The notes below the pieces were generated by a model that saw only the letters and a program-made list of their open reading frames with translations, was not told the origin of the DNA and made no database searches. Positions 1-9,536 of a DNA stretch of 64,000 nucleotides are shown piece after piece; positions within the stretch are counted from its first letter, which is position 1; the number at the start of each line of letters is the position of its first letter. The DNA lies in NCBI RefSeq assembly GCF_003965815.1, contig NZ_RXOE01000002.1, forward strand, positions 310,001 through 374,000. The letters are read 5' to 3'. This DNA is from Variovorax gossypii (GTDB lineage: Bacteria > Pseudomonadota > Gammaproteobacteria > Burkholderiales > Burkholderiaceae_C). Made by a program: the position numbers and the translations under genes.

Positions 1-1
1 G

Positions 2-649
2 CCGCCCAAGTGGCTGGCCGTGGCGCTGCTGCTGGTGCTGGGCCTGGGCTGGATCGTGGCGCTGACCACGCTCAACAGCGTGGCCCAGTCGATCCTGCCG
101 AACTGGGTGCGCGGACGCGGCCTGGCCGTGTACCTGACGGTGTTCAACGGCGCGATGGCGGCCGGCAGCCTGGGCTGGGGCCTGGTGGCGCAGCAGGTCG
201 GCGTGCCGATGACGCTGGTGGCCGGCGCCGTGGGGCTGGTGGTGGCGGGCCTGGTCTTCCACCGCGTGCGGCTGCCGGCCGGCGAGGCCGACCTGCAGGC
301 ATCGAACCACTGGCCGGAGCCGCTGCTGGCCGAGCCGGTGGCGCACGACCGCGGGCCGGTGATGATCCAGGTCGAGTACCGCGTCCGCAAGGAGGACCGC
401 CCTGCGTTCCTGGATGCGATGAAGCGCCTGTCCCTGGAGCGCCGCCGCGATGGCGCCTACGCCTGGGGCGTGCACGAGCACACGGCCGACCCGGAGCGGG
501 TGATGGAGTGGTTCCTGGTCGAGTCGTGGGCGGAGCATCTGCGCCAGCACCACCGGGTGTCGCATGCCGACGCCGACCTGCAGAGCGACGTGCTGCGCTT
601 CCACATCGGGCCGGACAAGCCCGAGGTGCATCACTTTCTTGCGCTCTGA
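2..649 (+). CDS. MFS transporter, C-terminal part (5' end outside window)
   Basis: The reading frame is open from the first bases, so the N-terminus lies upstream of the window. The visible part starts with hydrophobic transmembrane segments typical of the last helices of a major facilitator transporter, including a basic loop with RGRGLAVYL between helices. After the membrane part comes a soluble tail of about 95 residues (from [12 protein letters not shown]) that resembles an antibiotic-biosynthesis-monooxygenase-type ferredoxin fold. That arrangement is seen in the EntS-like MFS_3/DUF894 family of inner-membrane exporters. The substrate cannot be told. Two hairpins follow the stop codon and probably end the transcript. 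Confidence 0.75.
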   Translation, partial: PPKWLAVALLLVLGLGWIVALTTLNSVAQSILPNWVRGRGLAVYLTVFNGAMAAGSLGWGLVAQQVGVPMTLVAGAVGLVVAGLVFHRVRLPAGEADLQASNHWPEPLLAEPVAHDRGPVMIQVEYRVRKEDRPAFLDAMKRLSLERRRDGAYAWGVHEHTADPERVMEWFLVESWAEHLRQHHRVSHADADLQSDVLRFHIGPDKPEVHHFLAL

Positions 650-654
650 CTTTC

Positions 655-698
655 TCCGGCGGCTGCCGCCGGACTTCGAGGAAAGACTTTCTTTCCTC
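655..698 (+). terminator. Tandem hairpins after the MFS gene
   Basis: There are two adjacent perfect inverted repeats. A 9-bp GC-rich stem (655-663 with 665-673) is followed by an 8-bp stem (678-685 with 691-698, loop ACTTT). A pyrimidine-rich tract follows (to about 720). There is no clean T-run, so this could be a weak intrinsic terminator. It lies in the 83-bp gap before the hydrolase gene. Confidence 0.45.
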
Positions 699-732
699 CC
701 TTCTTTCCCTTCACCTGACTTCACTGAAAACC

Positions 733-1554
733 ATGACAACTCTCACACTGCGCGACGGCACCGAGCTCTACTACAAGGACTGGGGCTCGGGCCAGCCCAT
801 TCTCTTCAGCCACGGTTGGCCGCTCAGCGCCGACATGTGGGATGCCCAGATGCTGTTCTTCGCGGAACGCGGCTACCGCGTGATCGCGTTCGACCGGCGC
901 GGCTTCGGCCGCTCGAGCCAGCCGTGGACAGGCTATGACTACGACACCTTCGCCGACGACATCGCCGAGCTGATCGAGAAGCTCGACCTGAAGGACGTGA
1001 TCCTCGCGGGCTTCTCGATGGGCGGCGGCGACGTGACGCGCTACATCGCGCGCAAGGGCAGCGCCCGCGTGGCCAGGCTCGCGCTCATCAGCGCCGTGAC
1101 GCCGTTGTTCATGAAGACGGCCGACCACCCGGTGGGCCCCGACGCCTCGCTGTTCGCGGGCATTCGCGCCGGTCTGGCCGCCGATCGCCCGCAGTTCCTG
1201 GACGACTTCAGCACGCTCTTCTACGGCACCAATCGCCCCGGCGCCAAGGTGTCGCAGGGCGTCTTCAAGCAGACCCTGCAGATCGCGCTGCAGGCCTCGA
1301 TCAAGGCCACCATCGACTGCGTGACCGCGTTCTCGGAAACCGACTTCCGCCCCGACATGGCTAGGATCGACGTGCCCACGCTCGTGATCCACGGCGACGA
1401 CGACCAGGTCGTGCCCTTCGAGGCCACCGGCAAGCTCGCGGCCGAGATGATCAAGGGCAGCCAGCTCAAGGTCTATGCAGGCGCGCCGCACGCCACTTGC
1501 ACCACCCACAAGGACCAGGTGAACGCCGACCTGCTGGCGTTCATCCAGGGCTGA
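733..1554 (+). CDS. Alpha/beta hydrolase, non-heme chloroperoxidase-like
   Basis: A 273-residue alpha/beta-fold hydrolase. The oxyanion HGWP motif is near residue 27. The nucleophile elbow GFSMGGGD carries Ser95. The acid lies in HGDDDQVVP and the catalytic His in AGAPHAT near the C-terminus, so the triad is complete. GFSMGGG and the [10 protein letters not shown] segment are typical of the cofactor-free haloperoxidase/arylesterase group. Members hydrolyse esters, and in the presence of acetate and peroxide can perhydrolyse or halogenate; the natural substrate is unknown. The frame is open far upstream, but ATG 733 is chosen because the family homology begins there. The protein is cytoplasmic, with no signal peptide. 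Confidence 0.88.
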   Translation: MTTLTLRDGTELYYKDWGSGQPILFSHGWPLSADMWDAQMLFFAERGYRVIAFDRRGFGRSSQPWTGYDYDTFADDIAELIEKLDLKDVILAGFSMGGGDVTRYIARKGSARVARLALISAVTPLFMKTADHPVGPDASLFAGIRAGLAADRPQFLDDFSTLFYGTNRPGAKVSQGVFKQTLQIALQASIKATIDCVTAFSETDFRPDMARIDVPTLVIHGDDDQVVPFEATGKLAAEMIKGSQLKVYAGAPHATCTTHKDQVNADLLAFIQG

Positions 1555-1614
1555 TCGTCCGTGGCGTCCGCGGCGCATGCGCGGACGCCTTCTTCCCCAC
1601 TCGAGACCATCTTC

Positions 1615-1929
1615 ATGACCACGCCTCCTTCCCCTGTCGTTCAGGACAATCCGTCGAAGCACCGTTTCGAGTTCGCATCGCAAGGCGAGCGCGCGGTCGC
1701 GATCTACACCCTTGCGGGCGACGTCATCACCTTCGTCCACACCCTGGTGCCCGAGGCGCTGCAAGGGCAGGGCGTCGCCAGGCAACTGGTACTCGCGGGC
1801 CTGGCCTCCGCGCGCGAGCGTGGCCTGCGCGTGGTTCCGCAGTGCCCCGTGTTCGCCGCCTACATGCGCGCGCACCCCGAAACGCACGACCTGCTGTCCG
1901 ACGAAGGCCGCGCGCTGCTCGGTCTCTGA
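1615..1929 (+). CDS. Small GNAT-like acetyltransferase (YjdJ type)
   Basis: A 104-residue protein matching the small GNAT-like N-acetyltransferase family (YjdJ/YidJ type). The characteristic core is present: a beta-strand segment ([21 protein letters not shown]) followed by the acetyl-CoA loop [14 protein letters not shown] and the [13 protein letters not shown] segment. These minimal GNATs lack the N-terminal part of classical acetyltransferases; their substrate is not known. ATG 1615 is chosen over an in-frame GTG at 1561 because the extra 18 residues have no family support. The gene may be co-transcribed with the hydrolase 60 bp upstream. Confidence 0.75.
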   Translation: MTTPPSPVVQDNPSKHRFEFASQGERAVAIYTLAGDVITFVHTLVPEALQGQGVARQLVLAGLASARERGLRVVPQCPVFAAYMRAHPETHDLLSDEGRALLGL

Positions 1930-1997
1930 GACGCCCGGCTTCCCGGCGCTGCAGGGGAGGGCTTGGGCCCATGGTCGCCAGGGGCGATGGCCGTGGC

Positions 1998-2003
1998 GAT
2001 AAT
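1998..2003 (+). promoter_or_regulatory. -10-like hexamer GATAAT before dapF
   Basis: GATAAT matches the sigma-70 -10 consensus at 5 of 6 positions and sits exactly 6 bp before the dapF ATG. No Shine-Dalgarno sequence lies between. If used, transcription would start at or next to the initiation codon, giving a leaderless mRNA. No good -35 is visible. Confidence 0.5.
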
Positions 2004-2009
2004 CCCGGG

Positions 2010-2885
2010 ATGCGAATCCGCTTTACCAAGATGCAGGGAGCCGGCAACGATTTCGTCGTGCTGGACGAAACGCGCGGCACGCTGGGCCTCAGCGCCGCGC
2101 AATACCGCTTTCTGGCCGACCGCCACTTCGGCGTCGGCGCAGACCAGATCCTCACGGTGCGCCCTTCGCCTGCCGAAGGCGTCGACTTCCAGTACGTGAT
2201 CCACAACTCCGACGGCGGCGAGGTGGAGCAGTGCGGCAACGGCGCGCGCTGCTTCATGCGCTTCGTCAGCGAACACCACCTGACCGAGAAGAAGCAGGTG
2301 CGCGTGCAGACGCTTTCCGGCGTGATCGAACCCCGCATGGGCGGCGACGGCCGCGTGACGGTCGACATGGGCGCCCCCGTCTTCGAACCCGCGCGCGTGC
2401 CCTTCGACCCCGCCGGGCTCGACCCGCAGCCCGAAGGCGCCTGGCACAAGTGGCACCTGGCCCTTGGCACCCGCGCCGGCAGCGCTATCGTTTCAGTAGC
2501 TGTGCTCTCCATGGGCAACCCGCACGCCGTGCAGGTGGTCGACAACGTCGACACCGCCCCGGTGGCCGAGCAGGGCCCGCAGATCGAGCACCACCCGCGC
2601 TTTCCGCAGCGGGTGAATGCGGGGTTCATGCAGGTGGTCGACCGTTCCAACATCAGGCTGCGGGTGTTCGAGCGCGGCGCCGGCGAAACGCTGGCCTGCG
2701 GCACCGGCGCCTGTGCGGCGGTGGTGGCGGGCATCCGCCTCGGGCTGCTGGAGCGCCGCGTGGACGTGCAGACGCACGGCGGCGTGCTGACGATCGAGTG
2801 GCAGGGGGAGGGCCAGCCGGTGCTGATGACCGGGCCGGCCGTCACGGTCTTCGAGGGAGACATCGAGGTGCCGGAGCTGCCATGA
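2010..2885 (+). CDS. dapF: Diaminopimelate epimerase
   Basis: A 291-residue DapF, which converts LL- to meso-diaminopimelate, the last step before lysine and the source of the peptidoglycan cross-linking residue. Both catalytic cysteines are present: Cys75 in EQCGNGARC and Cys230 in [10 protein letters not shown]. The N-terminal [16 protein letters not shown] motif is intact. ATG 2010 gives the normal N-terminus. The protein is slightly longer than the E. coli enzyme because of a short hydrophobic stretch ([10 protein letters not shown]) before MGNPH, encoded by an AT-richer imperfect inverted repeat near 2482-2505. The stop overlaps the DUF484 ATG (ATGA), so the genes are translationally coupled. 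Confidence 0.96.
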   Translation: MRIRFTKMQGAGNDFVVLDETRGTLGLSAAQYRFLADRHFGVGADQILTVRPSPAEGVDFQYVIHNSDGGEVEQCGNGARCFMRFVSEHHLTEKKQVRVQTLSGVIEPRMGGDGRVTVDMGAPVFEPARVPFDPAGLDPQPEGAWHKWHLALGTRAGSAIVSVAVLSMGNPHAVQVVDNVDTAPVAEQGPQIEHHPRFPQRVNAGFMQVVDRSNIRLRVFERGAGETLACGTGACAAVVAGIRLGLLERRVDVQTHGGVLTIEWQGEGQPVLMTGPAVTVFEGDIEVPELP

Positions 2886-3586
2886 CCAACTTCACGAGCA
2901 ACAACAACGACGCCAACGCCATGAACCCGATCACCGAAGACGACATCGCCAACTACCTGGCGAACACGCCCGACTTCTTCGAGCGCCATGCCCAGTTGCT
3001 GGCGCAGGTGCAGCTCACCAGCCCGCACGGCAACCGTGCCGTGAGCCTGCAGGAGCGTCAGGCCGAGATGCTGCGCGAGAAGATCAAGGCGCTGGAGCAT
3101 CGCCTGATGGACATGATGCGCCACGGCACCGAGAACGTCGTGATCGCCGACCGCCTGCAGCGCTGGACCAGCGGCCTTCTCACCACCCGCGAGCCGCGCA
3201 GCCTGCCGTACCGCATCGCGGTCGACCTGCAGTCGCTCTTCCTGGTGCCGCAGACGGCCATCAAGGTGTGGGACTGCGGCAGCGAATACCTCAACGAGGC
3301 CTACGCCCAGTGGGTGAGCGACGACGTGAAGGCGCTGGCCACCTCGCTGACCTCGCCCTACTGCGGGCTCAATTCGGGCTTCGAGGCCGCCAACTGGCTG
3401 CCCGAGCCGCAGGCCGCGATGTCGATCGCGCTGATTCCGCTGCGCCCCGACGCCGAGTCGCCGGCCTTCGGCCTGCTGGTGCTGGCCTCGCCCGACGCGC
3501 AGCGCTTCAACGCCGAAATGGGCACCGATTTTCTCGAGCGCATCGCCGAGCTGGCCTCGGGCGCGCTTTCGCGGCTGCGTCCTTGA
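2882..3586 (+). CDS. DUF484 family protein
   Basis: A 234-residue member of the DUF484 family (YigA of E. coli), a GAF-like fold of unknown function that almost always sits between dapF and xerC. The N-terminal signature is visible: [20 protein letters not shown] near residue 20, then a coiled-coil stretch with [20 protein letters not shown] (about 55-80), then the GAF-like domain from about 95 to the end. The start overlaps the dapF stop codon and the stop overlaps the next start, so it is the second gene of an operon. The role is inferred only from context, possibly linked to Xer recombination or cell-wall precursor supply. Confidence 0.88.
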   Translation: MTNFTSNNNDANAMNPITEDDIANYLANTPDFFERHAQLLAQVQLTSPHGNRAVSLQERQAEMLREKIKALEHRLMDMMRHGTENVVIADRLQRWTSGLLTTREPRSLPYRIAVDLQSLFLVPQTAIKVWDCGSEYLNEAYAQWVSDDVKALATSLTSPYCGLNSGFEAANWLPEPQAAMSIALIPLRPDAESPAFGLLVLASPDAQRFNAEMGTDFLERIAELASGALSRLRP

Positions 3587-4218
3587 AACGTCCGCGCTGG
3601 TTGCGGCGGCCCTGGCAGGTCGCGCTGGCCTGTGGGTTGGCGGTCGTGGCGCTGGTGTACGCGGCCGTCGGCGCTTTCATCTGGCGTCATTCCGAAGAAC
3701 TGCTGGCGCACCCGCCGCAGCGGCAGGCCGACGCCGCGCTGGTGCTCGGCAGCCGCGCCTACCTCGACGGCAAGCCCCATCCGTGCCTCACAGGGCGGGT
3801 TGATACCGCCCTGGCGCTGGCGCGCGCCGGGCTGGTCAGGCAGCTGGCTTTCTCGGGTGGCGTGGATCTGGAGGACAGCCGCATCGAGGCCATCACGATG
3901 CAGGAGCACGCCATCGCCTCGGGATTCACCGGGCCGATGGTGCTGGAGCCTGCGTCGACCTCCACCCGGCTGAACCTGTCGTTGTCGCGCCCGCTGCTGC
4001 TGGCGGCCGGCGTGCGCAGCGTGGTCATCGTGTCGGAGCCGTTCCACCTGTGGCGCGTCGAGCGGCTGGTGAAGATGAGCGGCTTCGACAAGAGCTTCGA
4101 CGTGCAGTACGCGGCGGCGCCCACCTCCTGCTGGCAGGCGCTCGGGCCGTTCTCGAAGGGCGCATTGCGCGAGCCGGCGGCCATCATCAACAATGCCGGG
4201 CATGGGTATCTCTTCTGA
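3583..4218 (+). CDS. YdcF/SanA-like DUF218 protein
   Basis: A 211-residue protein with one N-terminal transmembrane helix (about residues 12-35) and a DUF218 domain. The typical elements are ADAALVLGSRAYLDG, RVDTALALARAG, LAFSGGVD, the EPASTSTRLNL segment, and VVIVSEPFHLWR. The related SanA/YdcF proteins are implicated in envelope integrity, and the domain probably faces the periplasm. The best start is TTG 3583, overlapping the DUF484 stop as TTGA; TTG 3601 is an alternative. The 3' end overlaps the start of xerC by about 26 bp. In many bacteria DUF484 and xerC are adjacent without this gene. Confidence 0.8.
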   Translation: MKRPRWLRRPWQVALACGLAVVALVYAAVGAFIWRHSEELLAHPPQRQADAALVLGSRAYLDGKPHPCLTGRVDTALALARAGLVRQLAFSGGVDLEDSRIEAITMQEHAIASGFTGPMVLEPASTSTRLNLSLSRPLLLAAGVRSVVIVSEPFHLWRVERLVKMSGFDKSFDVQYAAAPTSCWQALGPFSKGALREPAAIINNAGHGYLF

Positions 4219-5200
4219 CCCGGCTGCATCCGCTCCGACGACTTCCCCGGACTGGATCGAAAAATACCTGGAGTACGTGCGCGTCGAGCGCCGGCTCGCG
4301 GCGCGCACGGTCGAGCTCTACGCCTTCCACCTGCAATCCCTGCGCGAGCACGCCGACGAGGCGAAGCTGCCGCTGGACCGTGTGCAGACCGCCCACGTCC
4401 GCCGCTGGATGGCGCAGCTGCACAGCGCCGGGCGCGAGCCGCGCGGCATTGCGCTGGTGCTGTCGTGCTGGCGCAGCTTCTACCGCTGGCTGGGGCATGA
4501 GGGGTTGGTCGGCTTCAACCCGGTGCAGGACGTGCACGCGCCCAAGGCCGGCCGGCCGCTGCCCAAGGCGCTGGGGGTGGATGACGCCGTGCGGCTCGCC
4601 GAGCTCTACGACCCCGAGGCCGACCCGTGGACCGAGGCGCGCGACGGCGCGATCGTCGAGGTGCTCTACGGCTGCGGCCTGCGCGTGAGCGAGCTCACGG
4701 GGCTCGACGTGCGGGCGAGCAACACGGCGCGCGGCTGGGTCGATCTCGATGCGATGGAGGCCAGCGTGCTCGGCAAGGGCAGCAAGCGCCGCATCGTGCC
4801 GATGGGCGGCAAGGCGGCCGAGGCGCTGCGCGACTGGCTCGCGGTGCGCGACGATTGCCCTGGCCTGACCACGGCCCGGCTGCGCGACCCGCAGGCCGCC
4901 GGCGCGCTCTTCATCAGTGCCAAGGGCATGCGGATGTCGTCGCAGGCGGTGTGGAAGCTGCTGCGCGAGCGCAGCCTCAAGGCCGGCCTTGCGGCACCGG
5001 TGCATCCGCACATGCTGCGCCATTCGTTCGCCAGCCACGTGCTGCAGTCGAGCAGCGACCTGCGCGCGGTGCAGGAGCTGCTGGGCCACGCCAACATCGC
5101 GACCACGCAGGTCTATACGCGGCTGGATTTCCAGCACCTGGCCAAGGTTTACGACGCGGCGCATCCGCGCGCCAAGGCCCGGGAAGACAAAGACAAGTAA
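4193..5200 (+). CDS. xerC: Tyrosine recombinase XerC
   Basis: A 335-residue tyrosine recombinase that with XerD resolves chromosome dimers at dif. An N-terminal SAM-like core-binding domain (about residues 20-110) precedes the catalytic domain. The catalytic set is complete: Arg in YGCGLRVSEL, Lys in GKGSKRRIVP, His/Arg in HPHMLRHSFASH, His in ELLGHANIATTQ and Tyr in QVYTR. XerC rather than XerD is called from the linkage to dapF and DUF484. ATG 4193 and ATG 4202 are both possible starts and overlap the upstream gene. The C-terminus is Lys-rich. Confidence 0.93.
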   Translation: MPGMGISSDPAASAPTTSPDWIEKYLEYVRVERRLAARTVELYAFHLQSLREHADEAKLPLDRVQTAHVRRWMAQLHSAGREPRGIALVLSCWRSFYRWLGHEGLVGFNPVQDVHAPKAGRPLPKALGVDDAVRLAELYDPEADPWTEARDGAIVEVLYGCGLRVSELTGLDVRASNTARGWVDLDAMEASVLGKGSKRRIVPMGGKAAEALRDWLAVRDDCPGLTTARLRDPQAAGALFISAKGMRMSSQAVWKLLRERSLKAGLAAPVHPHMLRHSFASHVLQSSSDLRAVQELLGHANIATTQVYTRLDFQHLAKVYDAAHPRAKAREDKDK

Positions 5201-5213
5201 GCAAACACAAAAA

Positions 5214-6428
<1,215 letters not shown>

Positions 6429-6538
6429 AGCGGGGCTTGACCCTGCCGCCAACGCAACTCAGTGGCATTGGCTAAACTGCCGGGCCGCGCCTTCCACGGC
6501 CCCCATTTCCTGTTTTCCGCTTCCGGAGCACTTTCCCC

Positions 6539-7591
6539 ATGGCCCTCATTCCCGCGACCATCCTCACCGGCTTTCTCGGCTCGGGCAAGACCACGCTGCT
6601 CAAACGCATCCTGACCGAGGCCCACGGCCAGAAGATCGCGGTCATCGAGAACGAGTTCGGCGAGGAGAACATCGACAGCGACATCCTCGTGACCGAATCG
6701 AAGGAGCAGATCGTGCAGATGAGCAACGGCTGCGTCTGCTGCACCATCCGCGAAGACCTGCGCGAGGCGCTGCAAGTGCTGGCCGCCAAGAAGCGCCAGG
6801 GCCTGCTCGATTTCGACCGCGTGGTGATCGAGACCACCGGCCTGGCCGACCCCGGTCCCGTGGCCCAGACTTTCTTCATGGACGACGAGATCGCCGAGAG
6901 CTACCTGCTCGACTCGATCCTCACGCTGGTCGACGCCAAGCATGCGCCGCAGCAGCTCAACGACCGCCAGGAAGCGCGCCGCCAGGTGGGCTTTGCCGAC
7001 CAGATCTTCATCAGCAAGAGCGACCTGGTGTCGGCCGACGAGACCGACGCGCTGATCCACCGTCTGAAGCACATGAACCCGCGCGCGCCGCAGCAGAAGG
7101 TGCATTTCGGCGAGGTGCCGCTGAAGGACGTGTTCGACCTGCGCGGCTTCAACCTGAACGCCAAGCTCGACATCGACCCCGACTTCCTGACGGAAGACGA
7201 CCACGATCATCACGACCATGACCACGTGCATGGCGAGCACTGCGACCACCCCTCGCACAAGCACGAGGGCCATGGCCACCATCACCACGTGGACGACGAC
7301 GTCAAGAGCTTCGTCTACAAGGCCGACCGCGCCTTCGATCCGGCGAAGCTGGAAGACTTCCTGGGCGCGATCGTCAACATCTACGGCCCGCGCATGCTGC
7401 GCTACAAGGGCGTGCTGAACATGAAGGGCACCGAGCGCAAGGTGATCTTCCAGGGCGTGCACCAGCTCATGGGCAGCGACCTGGGCCCGGAATGGGGCAA
7501 GGACGAGGCGCGCCAGAGCCGCATGGTGTTCATCGGCATCGAGCTGCCGCGCGAGATCCTGGAGCAGGGGCTGGAGCAGTGCCTGGTCTGA
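6539..7591 (+). CDS. CobW-family metallochaperone GTPase (COG0523)
   Basis: A 350-residue G3E GTPase. The Walker A motif GFLGSGKT is at residues 11-18, the metal-binding CxCC motif (CVCC) at 65-68, and the Walker B/ETTG element in DRVVIETTGLADP. The NKxD-like nucleotide specificity motif is SKSD. A His/Asp-rich segment (about 220-257) between the GTPase and the C-terminal CobW_C domain probably buffers metal. The family includes zinc chaperones (ZNG1, YeiR) and CobW for cobalamin. The His-rich tract and lack of nearby cobalamin genes favour zinc, but no Zur box was recognised. It ends at a strong bidirectional terminator. Confidence 0.9.
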   Translation: MALIPATILTGFLGSGKTTLLKRILTEAHGQKIAVIENEFGEENIDSDILVTESKEQIVQMSNGCVCCTIREDLREALQVLAAKKRQGLLDFDRVVIETTGLADPGPVAQTFFMDDEIAESYLLDSILTLVDAKHAPQQLNDRQEARRQVGFADQIFISKSDLVSADETDALIHRLKHMNPRAPQQKVHFGEVPLKDVFDLRGFNLNAKLDIDPDFLTEDDHDHHDHDHVHGEHCDHPSHKHEGHGHHHHVDDDVKSFVYKADRAFDPAKLEDFLGAIVNIYGPRMLRYKGVLNMKGTERKVIFQGVHQLMGSDLGPEWGKDEARQSRMVFIGIELPREILEQGLEQCLV

Positions 7592-7612
7592 GCCTGAACT
7601 GAAGGCTTCCTG

Positions 7613-7654
7613 AAAAAAACGGCGCTGGCCTCCTGGGGCCAGCGCCGTTTTTCA
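7613..7654. terminator. Bidirectional intrinsic terminator
   Basis: A perfect 15-bp stem (7616-7630 with 7637-7651, loop TCCTGG) is flanked by an A-run on the left and a T-run on the right. It can therefore terminate the cobW-like gene on the plus strand and the convergent DUF945 gene on the minus strand. Confidence 0.92.
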
Positions 7655-7670
7655 TTGGGGCAGGGCGGCT

Positions 7671-9173
7671 TTACTTGCCCGCGCCACCCATTCCGCCCAG
7701 CGGCTTGCCGTTGACCTTCAGGGCGCCGTCGCTGAACTCGACCTGGGCGGTGACGTCGTCGCCGTCGCGCTTCACGAAGCCGCTTTCCTCGCCCTGTTCG
7801 ACCAGGCCGGCCACCATTTCAGGCGGAGGCGTCTGGCCGCTCTCGGCGCCGGTCTCGGCCAGTTTCTCGAGCCACTTCATGGGCAGCCGCGCGTGGGCCT
7901 TGAGCACGCCGCGCTTCATCATCAGCGCCGTACCCGGCAGCTGCAGGTCTTCGTCGGTCACGCCGGCCATGCCGGCCGAGTAGCCGAGTTCGGCGCGCTT
8001 GCCGTCGATCTCGACCAGCAGCTTGTCGATGCCGGCTTCGGGGGAGTACTTGGCCATGGCCTTCAGGTCGGGCGTGAGCTGCTCGACCAGCGCCTGCATG
8101 GCCGCCTGGGAGGCCTTGCTGCCGCCCTTGCCGCAGCTGTTTGCGGCGCTGGACTGCATCCAGGCGTCGGCCAGCTTCTTGTAGCCGGCGCCGTGGATGC
8201 GGCGCGCGCCGCTGGTCAGCTCGAACTTGTCGATTTTGGTCTCGCCGATCTTGCCGGTGCCCTTGAGGGTGCCGGTGGACATGTAGAGGCCGTCCTTGAT
8301 GCTCGCATCGCCCACCAGGTCGATGTTCTGCAGCACGACGGCCGGCAGCGCCTTCGGCGGTTCCGAGCCGTCCTCGGCCGCTTTCTTCTTGACCGTGAAC
8401 TCCAGGGAATCGAGCCGGCCCTCGCTCTTGCCGGTGGCCAGGAACCAGCCGGAACTGCTGTCCATGTCGGCCTTGGCGACGAGCTTGCCCATCTTCATGG
8501 TCACGCCGCTCTTCACGTCGTTGAAGTCGAGGCCGGGCATGCTCAGGTCGTAGCGGGCCTGGGTGCGCGCGGCGTTCACGTTCACGCGGGCCTGCAGGCC
8601 CTGCCAGTCGAGGCGGCCCTTGCCGTCCTCGGCCAGCTTGGCGGGAGCGACCGTGAAGTCGGTCGTGAAGGCGCCGTCGAAGCCGACCTTGGTGCGGGCC
8701 GACAGGGGCTTGGCCTCGCCGAAGAGCTTCTTGACCTCGGCCTGCGCCTTGGCGTCGAGCACCAGTTCGCTGTCGATGGTGGCGGCCGCCAGCGTGCCGC
8801 CGGCCAGCGGGCCGTGGTGGATGGTGTCGCGGATGGTCAGGCGCAGCTGCTTCGGCGGCTTGATGGCGGGGGTGTCGTCTTCCTCGCCGTCTTCCTTTTC
8901 CTCTTCGTCCTGGCCGGCGGTGGGCTGGCTGGCAGCCGGGCTGGCGGCGGCATCGGCCGCGCAGCCGATTTCCAGCGTGACGGTGCTGACGGCGCCCAGG
9001 AAGCCGCGTTCGTACTTGCGCTCGGTCACGCGCACCAGCGCGGTCTGCTTCGGCAGCTCGTCAAGCGCGGTGTCGTAACGGGACTTGATCTGCGAACCGG
9101 CCCACCAGGTGCTGCCGCCGTAGGCGACCGCGATGGCCGCGGCCAGGACTCCCAAAACTGCTTTCTTGTTCAA
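7671..9173 (-). CDS. DUF945 family protein (YdgA-like)
   Basis: A 500-residue protein with an N-terminal hydrophobic helix (about residues 4-22, AVLGVLAAAIAVAYGG), probably a signal anchor, followed by a long periplasmic region. The pattern RYDTALDELPKQ, then ERGFLGAVSTVTLEI, is typical of DUF945/YdgA proteins, which resemble AsmA-like beta-rich envelope proteins; function is not established. A Glu/Asp-rich acidic loop lies at about residues 90-105. The longest frame starts at 9311, but the first 46 residues are unlike the family; TTG 9173 immediately before NKKAVLGV is the best start, with a weak purine-rich site upstream. The gene ends at the shared terminator. Confidence 0.8.
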   Translation of the reverse strand: MNKKAVLGVLAAAIAVAYGGSTWWAGSQIKSRYDTALDELPKQTALVRVTERKYERGFLGAVSTVTLEIGCAADAAASPAASQPTAGQDEEEKEDGEEDDTPAIKPPKQLRLTIRDTIHHGPLAGGTLAAATIDSELVLDAKAQAEVKKLFGEAKPLSARTKVGFDGAFTTDFTVAPAKLAEDGKGRLDWQGLQARVNVNAARTQARYDLSMPGLDFNDVKSGVTMKMGKLVAKADMDSSSGWFLATGKSEGRLDSLEFTVKKKAAEDGSEPPKALPAVVLQNIDLVGDASIKDGLYMSTGTLKGTGKIGETKIDKFELTSGARRIHGAGYKKLADAWMQSSAANSCGKGGSKASQAAMQALVEQLTPDLKAMAKYSPEAGIDKLLVEIDGKRAELGYSAGMAGVTDEDLQLPGTALMMKRGVLKAHARLPMKWLEKLAETGAESGQTPPPEMVAGLVEQGEESGFVKRDGDDVTAQVEFSDGALKVNGKPLGGMGGAGK

Positions 9174-9405
9174 GGCTTGTGCTTTCTTCTGTCTGTCTTG
9201 CGATTGATCGGAATGATCGGATAAGCCCCCTGCGCCATATGGACAAGGGCCGGGGCCCGCGCGCCGCCCCCTCCGGCGGCGCCGGGCGATGCTAACGGAG
9301 TCGGACGGCACGCCGGAACATGTCCCGCGCCGTCGAGTTCTCTATACAATCGCGCGCCTGTTTCGCAAGCCACGTCCTGCTCCCAAGGACAAGATGTGAC
9401 TTCCG
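9174..9405. other. Divergent intergenic region, DUF945 / dksA
   Basis: A non-coding stretch between two divergent genes. On the plus strand TATACAAT at 9343-9350 is a good -10 for dksA, which would put transcription start near 9357 and leave a leader of about 180 nt. An upstream TGTCCC is only a weak -35. A start codon directly followed by stop (ATGTGA) lies at 9394. The part near 9240-9295 is very GC-rich with nested inverted repeats. Confidence 0.5.
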
Positions 9406-9495
9406 GCACGGGGCGCCATACGTTTCTGGCGGGCTTTCGGGGGTATAACCCCGGGGTTCGCCACTTGGCGGGCACCCCGACAACGGGGCCCGTGC
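9406..9495 (+). promoter_or_regulatory. Structured 5' leader of dksA
   Basis: The leader can fold into a closed three-way structure. A 7-bp closing stem (9406-9412 with 9489-9495) encloses a GGGG/CCCC hairpin with loop TATAA (9439-9452) and a 5-bp hairpin with loop ACAA (9475-9488). Arms near 9470-9491 can also pair in a competing extended hairpin. A strong Shine-Dalgarno (GGAGGAGA, 9524-9531 region) follows just before the dksA GTG. This is seen in sequence; a regulatory role is inference. Confidence 0.45.
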
Positions 9496-9536
9496 GGTCT
9501 GAAAGCCGCAAGGGGCCTCATGGGAGGAGACACCCA

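Noticed and set aside
721..1887. 388-residue minus-strand open frame opposite the chloroperoxidase-like gene
   Set aside because: It is antisense to a gene with intact catalytic motifs, and its composition (His, Arg, Val-rich) is typical of antisense frames in GC-rich DNA.
6437..6478. TTGACC and TAAACT as a promoter for the CobW-like gene
   Set aside because: The spacing is about 30 bp, too long for a sigma-70 promoter; TAAACT alone might still be a -10, but there is no supporting -35.
9396..9536. N-terminal extension of DksA through the leader
   Set aside because: The frame is open, but a strong GGAGGAGA site sits just before GTG 9537 and the upstream sequence is dominated by RNA-like inverted repeats. 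Not excluded by sequence alone.
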